Assembly (NCBI GenBank): GCA_902559035.1
Contig: CACEGG010000001.1
Span: 124,001-188,000 of the forward strand
Source: an uncultured Bacteroidota bacterium
GTDB lineage: Bacteria; Bacteroidota; Bacteroidia; Flavobacteriales; Flavobacteriaceae
Length of the DNA: 64,000 bases
Reading direction: 5' to 3'
Below the pieces are notes generated by a model, which saw only the letters and a list, made by a program, of their open reading frames with translations, was not told the DNA's origin and did no database searches. Of the stretch, positions 59,566 through 64,000 are shown in pieces. Each line of letters opens with the position of its first letter. Positions within the stretch are counted from its first letter, which is position 1. The position numbers and the translations under genes are program-made.

Positions 59566-60404
59566 ATTTAGAGCAATTTCATAAATTAATAAGAAATAGG
59601 TTAAACCATAAATTTGATAATAATGAAGTGGAGGAATTCTTTTTTAGATTAATAGATTATTACTGTCAAATTGATAAAATAAAATATATTATAAATTCTA
59701 AGTTAGAATTAAAAAAAAAAGATGAGATTAATTTAATTAACTCATTAGATTTATTAGAAAATGAATCTCCAATTCAATATGTTATTGGACAATCTCAATT
59801 TATGGCTATGACCTTTTTAGTTAACCATCACGTTCTAATTCCAAGACCAGAGACAGAAGAACTTGTGCGCTGGATTGTTCAAGATTTACATTCAAATAAA
59901 AGAGTTTTAGATATTGGAACTGGTTCAGGATGCATAGCTACAAGTTTGTCTAAACTTATGGACAATTGTATCGTTCACGGTTGGGATATTAGTAGTAATG
60001 CTTTAGATATAGCATCAAAAAACTCAAAAAATAATTCTGTAAATGTTAAATATGATTTGGTAGATATAACAAATGAAAAGCAGTGTTCCGAAAAATTCGA
60101 TATTATAGTCTCAAACCCGCCCTACGTTACCCAAGATGATAAGTTATTGATGTCAAAAAATGTGATATCTTATGAACCACATATTGCATTGTTTGTAAAA
60201 GAAAATGATCCATTATTTTTTTATAAAAAAATATTAAATTTTTCTAAAAAAAATTTAATATCAAATGGAACAATATATTTTGAAATAAATGAAAATTTCT
60301 CAAAACAGGTAAATAAACTTTTAAAAAAGGAAGGATTTCACGATATTATAGTCAGAAAAGATTTCAGAGGAAAATATAGAATGGTTAAGGCAACTAAAAA
60401 ATGA
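59562..60404 (+). CDS. prmC: Peptide chain release factor N(5)-glutamine methyltransferase
   Basis: PIQYVIGQSQFMAMTFLVNHHVLIPRPETEELV; VLDIGTGSGCIATSL; IVSNPPYV. Confidence 0.95.
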   Translation: MNLEQFHKLIRNRLNHKFDNNEVEEFFFRLIDYYCQIDKIKYIINSKLELKKKDEINLINSLDLLENESPIQYVIGQSQFMAMTFLVNHHVLIPRPETEELVRWIVQDLHSNKRVLDIGTGSGCIATSLSKLMDNCIVHGWDISSNALDIASKNSKNNSVNVKYDLVDITNEKQCSEKFDIIVSNPPYVTQDDKLLMSKNVISYEPHIALFVKENDPLFFYKKILNFSKKNLISNGTIYFEINENFSKQVNKLLKKEGFHDIIVRKDFRGKYRMVKATKK

Positions 60405-62389
60405 ATCCAGAAAAAGAAATAATAAATTTAAGAAATGAAATTCATAAGCATACTCATTTATATTATGTTGAGGATGCTCCTGTCATAAGTGACTATGAAT
60501 TTGATATTTTGTTAAAGAAATTAGTTGATTTTGAAAATAAATTTCCAAATTTTTTTGATACTAACTCTCCAACTCAAAGGGTAGGGGGCAAGGTCTCTAA
60601 AAGTTTTCAGAGTATTGAACATGATTTTCCAATGTATTCATTAGATAACTCCTACAGCAAAGAAGATTTAGAAAACTTTCATAATAGGGTTTTAAAAAAA
60701 ATTCTAAATAAAGATTTGAACTATTTATGTGAATTAAAATTCGATGGTGTTTCGATTAATCTTACATATGAAAATGGAATTTTTGTAAGAGCTGTGACTA
60801 GAGGTGACGGAATTAAAGGAGACGATGTCACTGAAAATGTAAAGACTATAAAAACTATTCCCCTTAAACTAAAAGGAAATTTTCCCTTAAAATTTCAAAT
60901 AAGAGGTGAAATATTTATTGGTTTAAATGACTTTGAAAAAATGAACAAAGAAAGGGCTCAAAACGGTCTAGAACCTTACATGAATCCAAGAAATACAGCG
61001 TCTGGAAGTTTGAAATTACAAGACAGTGCTATAGTTGCAAAAAGACCATTACAATGTTTTTTATACCAGGTTATTAGTGATAACTCTAAAACTCAAATTG
61101 ATAATTTAAATTTTGCAAAAAATTGGGGTTTTAATATTTCAAATACATATAAGCTTTGTGATAATATTAACGAGGTTTTTCAGTTTATTAATAATTGGGA
61201 TAAAGAAAGAAATAATTTAAATTTTGAAATAGATGGTGTAGTCGTAAAGGTTAATCAAATTAATTATCAAAAAATATTGGGTTTTACTTCAAAGTATCCA
61301 AGATGGGCAATAGCATATAAGTTTAAAACTATGCAAGCTCAAACTACATTGAAATCTGTTTCATATCAAATTGGAAGAACTGGAGCTGTTACACCAGTTG
61401 CTAATTTAGATCCAGTATTGCTGGGTGGAACAATTGTTAAAAGAGCTTCTTTGCACAATCAAGACCAAATAAATAAATTAAACCTTCATTTAAATGATCG
61501 TGTTATAATTGAAAAAGGGGGTGAAATTATTCCAAAAATTGTTGACGTTGAAGTTTCAAAAAGAAATTTGAACTCTGAAAAAATAATATTTATTAATAAT
61601 TGCCCTAATTGTTTGTCTTATCTACAAAAAAATGAATCTGAGGCTCATCATTATTGTCCTAATGCTTTTTCATGTCCCCCACAAATAACAGGAAGAATTC
61701 AGCATTTTATTTCAAGAAAAGCTATGGATATTAACGGTATTGGAAACGAAACTATTGAATTAATGTTTAAAAATAATCTAATCTCTAATTATGCTGATTT
61801 ATACTCATTAAAAAAAGAAGATTTACTGAGTCTTGAAAGAATGGCTGAAAAATCTGTCGAAAATATATTCCAAGGTCTTAACAACTCAAAAAAAATTCCA
61901 TTTCAAAGAGTTCTGTTTGCTTTGGGTATTAGGTACGTTGGTCAAACTGTATCAAAAAATCTTGCTAATGAATATAAGTCAATTGATAATTTGATTTCAA
62001 AAACTTATGATGAATTAATTATGGTAGATGAAATAGGTGAACGCATTGCAAAAAGTGTTGTAGATTTTTTTAATGATTCTGAGAATATTTTAAATATTGA
62101 AAAACTAAAAAATGTAGGCCTTCAATTTGAAACAAATACAGTCGTTTTAGACAGTAAAATTTTTGATAATAAAACTTTTGTTGTTTCTGGTGTTTTTGAT
62201 AATTATTCAAGAAATGAATTGAAAAAAACAATTGAACTAAATGGCGGTAAAAATTTGAGTTCGATTAGTTCAAAGACTTCATATCTTTTAGCTGGAGATA
62301 AAATGGGTCCAAGTAAGCTAAAAAAAGCACAAGATTTGGGCATTCAAATTATTTCAGAACTAGATTTTATTACTATGCTGAAAGTTTAA
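60401..62389 (+). CDS. ligA: NAD-dependent DNA ligase
   Basis: YYVEDAPVISDYEFD; CELKFDGVSINL; Zn-finger CPNC...CPNAFSC; C-terminal BRCT. Confidence 0.96.
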   Translation: MNPEKEIINLRNEIHKHTHLYYVEDAPVISDYEFDILLKKLVDFENKFPNFFDTNSPTQRVGGKVSKSFQSIEHDFPMYSLDNSYSKEDLENFHNRVLKKILNKDLNYLCELKFDGVSINLTYENGIFVRAVTRGDGIKGDDVTENVKTIKTIPLKLKGNFPLKFQIRGEIFIGLNDFEKMNKERAQNGLEPYMNPRNTASGSLKLQDSAIVAKRPLQCFLYQVISDNSKTQIDNLNFAKNWGFNISNTYKLCDNINEVFQFINNWDKERNNLNFEIDGVVVKVNQINYQKILGFTSKYPRWAIAYKFKTMQAQTTLKSVSYQIGRTGAVTPVANLDPVLLGGTIVKRASLHNQDQINKLNLHLNDRVIIEKGGEIIPKIVDVEVSKRNLNSEKIIFINNCPNCLSYLQKNESEAHHYCPNAFSCPPQITGRIQHFISRKAMDINGIGNETIELMFKNNLISNYADLYSLKKEDLLSLERMAEKSVENIFQGLNNSKKIPFQRVLFALGIRYVGQTVSKNLANEYKSIDNLISKTYDELIMVDEIGERIAKSVVDFFNDSENILNIEKLKNVGLQFETNTVVLDSKIFDNKTFVVSGVFDNYSRNELKKTIELNGGKNLSSISSKTSYLLAGDKMGPSKLKKAQDLGIQIISELDFITMLKV

Positions 62390-63300
62390 ACATCTATAGA
62401 CATACCTTCTTGATGTTTTTTATTTTCTGAAAAATAAAAATCAATTTTACCAAGATTAATTCCAAAGCAACCGACTTGATTAATAATTACATCTTTATTT
62501 TCTAAATTTTTTACTTTAATAGGCTCATCCAAAAACGTGTGGGTATGACCTCCAATAATAAGATCAATATTTTTAGTTTGTTTAGCAAGGATTAAATCAC
62601 ACATTATGTTTTTATCCTTTGAATAAGAAAACCCAAGGTGGGACAAGCAAATTATGAGATCACAATTATGATTATATTTTAAGTCATCTGAAATATCTTT
62701 TGAAATTTCTATTGGATTTAAGTACTTAACTCCTTTGTAAAGTTTTTTTTCAACCAGTCCTTCAAGTTCAATTCCTAGCCCAAAAACTCCTATTTTAATC
62801 CCGTTAATGTTAAATATCTCATGGCTTTTAATTTTATTTTCAAGGGGAGTATTTTTTAATGTATAATTAGAATTCAAAAAAGAAAAATTAGCATGTTTTA
62901 AAACTTTTGATAATTTTTCCATTCCGTTATCAAACTCATGATTCCCTAATGTTGAAGCATTGTAACCCATTTTGCTCATCAACTTTAGTTCTAATTCTCC
63001 ACCAAAAAAATTAAAATATGGAGTTCCTTGAAAAACATCTCCAGCGTCTAAAACTAAAGTATGTGGATTATCTTTTTTTATTAGATTTATTAGATTTGCT
63101 CTTGCAATCACACCACCACCATTTGGGTTTAATGGGTCGTTTTTTGGAAATGGATCAATATGACTATGTACATCGTTCGTGTGAAGAATTGTTATCTTTT
63201 TTAAACTATTATCAAAATAGTCATCATTAATAAAATATGGCAACGTCAATCCGTAGATTGATGAAAATTTTATTTTTTTTAAAAAATGTCTTCTTTTCAT
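62386..63300 (-). CDS. Metallophosphatase (5'-nucleotidase N-terminal domain), Tat-like signal
   Basis: KRRHFLKK twin-arginine; ITILHTNDVHSHIDPF; LDAGDVFQGTPYF; TLGNHEFDNG; LIIGGHTHTFLDEP. Confidence 0.9.
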   Translation of the reverse strand: MKRRHFLKKIKFSSIYGLTLPYFINDDYFDNSLKKITILHTNDVHSHIDPFPKNDPLNPNGGGVIARANLINLIKKDNPHTLVLDAGDVFQGTPYFNFFGGELELKLMSKMGYNASTLGNHEFDNGMEKLSKVLKHANFSFLNSNYTLKNTPLENKIKSHEIFNINGIKIGVFGLGIELEGLVEKKLYKGVKYLNPIEISKDISDDLKYNHNCDLIICLSHLGFSYSKDKNIMCDLILAKQTKNIDLIIGGHTHTFLDEPIKVKNLENKDVIINQVGCFGINLGKIDFYFSENKKHQEGMSIDV

Positions 63301-64000
63301 TTTAACCTTATAATTCTATTGTCTAATTTCCCAATAATTTCTTTTTTACTTTGAATATATTTGATTAAAACTTCTCTTAAATTTAAATCAAGCGAATAAA
63401 GTTCAATAGGGTTAGCAAAAAAAACCATTTTATCACCTCCCTCTTGTAAAAAGTTTGAAGTCAATACATAATAGTTTTTACTTACATCAAATCTTTTTTG
63501 TTTGATTTTAATTTCTGTTGTATCATTATTTTTGAAAACTATTTCTAATCCTGCAGAGGGGTGTGCTAAATTTTCAGAATCAATATATTTTACTAACTCT
63601 AATACTTTTTTCCCAGAAATTTGTACTATAGTTGCAGAATTTTTCCAGGGCATAATCGTAAATAAATCATGTTGAGTTATTTTTCCTTTATTTAAAGTTC
63701 CTCTGATTCCTCCAAAATTAAATAATGCAAAATCCAGTTCTTTTGATTCTGTTTTTTTAAATTCTGTATTAATTTGTTTATACAATATGTCAGCAATTAG
63801 ATTTCCAAGAGTTGATTCTAGTTCTGAGTCTCTAATGCTGTAAAAGCCTTTGCTGTATCCAATAACTTTTTCTAAAGTTTTTATTTCTTTTCTGTATGGA
63901 TCAATTATTAATTCAAGTTCATTATTGTTAATTGAATCTTTAATTTTTATATTTTTTTCAGTTGAAACTTTAATTATGCTGGTCTTATTATTTGTACATG
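63297..64000 (-). CDS. 5'-nucleotidase C-terminal domain protein (truncated by window end)
   Basis: LDFALFNFGGIRGTLNKGKITQHDLFTIMPWKNSATIVQISGKKVLEL; frame remains open to base 64000 (ESTLGNLIADILYKQ upstream of the ORF-track TTG). Confidence 0.88.
   Translation of the reverse strand, partial: CTNNKTSIIKVSTEKNIKIKDSINNNELELIIDPYRKEIKTLEKVIGYSKGFYSIRDSELESTLGNLIADILYKQINTEFKKTESKELDFALFNFGGIRGTLNKGKITQHDLFTIMPWKNSATIVQISGKKVLELVKYIDSENLAHPSAGLEIVFKNNDTTEIKIKQKRFDVSKNYYVLTSNFLQEGGDKMVFFANPIELYSLDLNLREVLIKYIQSKKEIIGKLDNRIIRLK

Noticed and set aside
1-64000. CRISPR arrays, transposons, prophage, toxin-antitoxin or restriction-modification systems
   Set aside because: Looked for spaced repeats, transposase/integrase motifs and defence-gene signatures in the ORF translations; none seen.

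Overview
This 64-kb window is AT-rich, gene-dense chromosomal DNA from a member of the Flavobacteriia (Bacteroidota). The assignment is my inference from gene content, gene order and TAnnTTTG-type promoters; it looks like a streamlined, probably marine lineage. Nearly all of it is housekeeping: carB (partial), rmuC, purB, priA, rpsF-rpsR-rplI, hisS, fmt, murA, recF, ndk, ribH, aroK, split transketolase, tgt, lptG-like, accA, dnaB, thrS-infC-rpmI-rplT, murQ, icd, rplS, trmD, htrA-like, dapF, mltG, dnaA, ribD, prmC, ligA, and a split 5'-nucleotidase. There are four tRNA genes (Met, Leu, 2x Lys). I saw no rRNA, CRISPR array, transposon, prophage or defence island. The items most worth a second look are: (1) a photobiology cluster (15745-19991) whose FeS-BCP/CryPro-type photolyase homologue lacks the cysteines needed for the family's [4Fe-4S] cluster; (2) a carotenoid cluster crtI-crtB-crtZ whose start codon lies 15 nt behind a Lys-Lys-Leu tRNA array that has a good Bacteroidota promoter upstream, suggesting a mixed tRNA/mRNA transcript with a processing-generated short leader; (3) infC with no ATG/GTG/TTG start at the expected N-terminus (AUU or AUA start); (4) systematic overlap of convergent 3' ends. 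I did not find a convincing entirely new multi-gene system.
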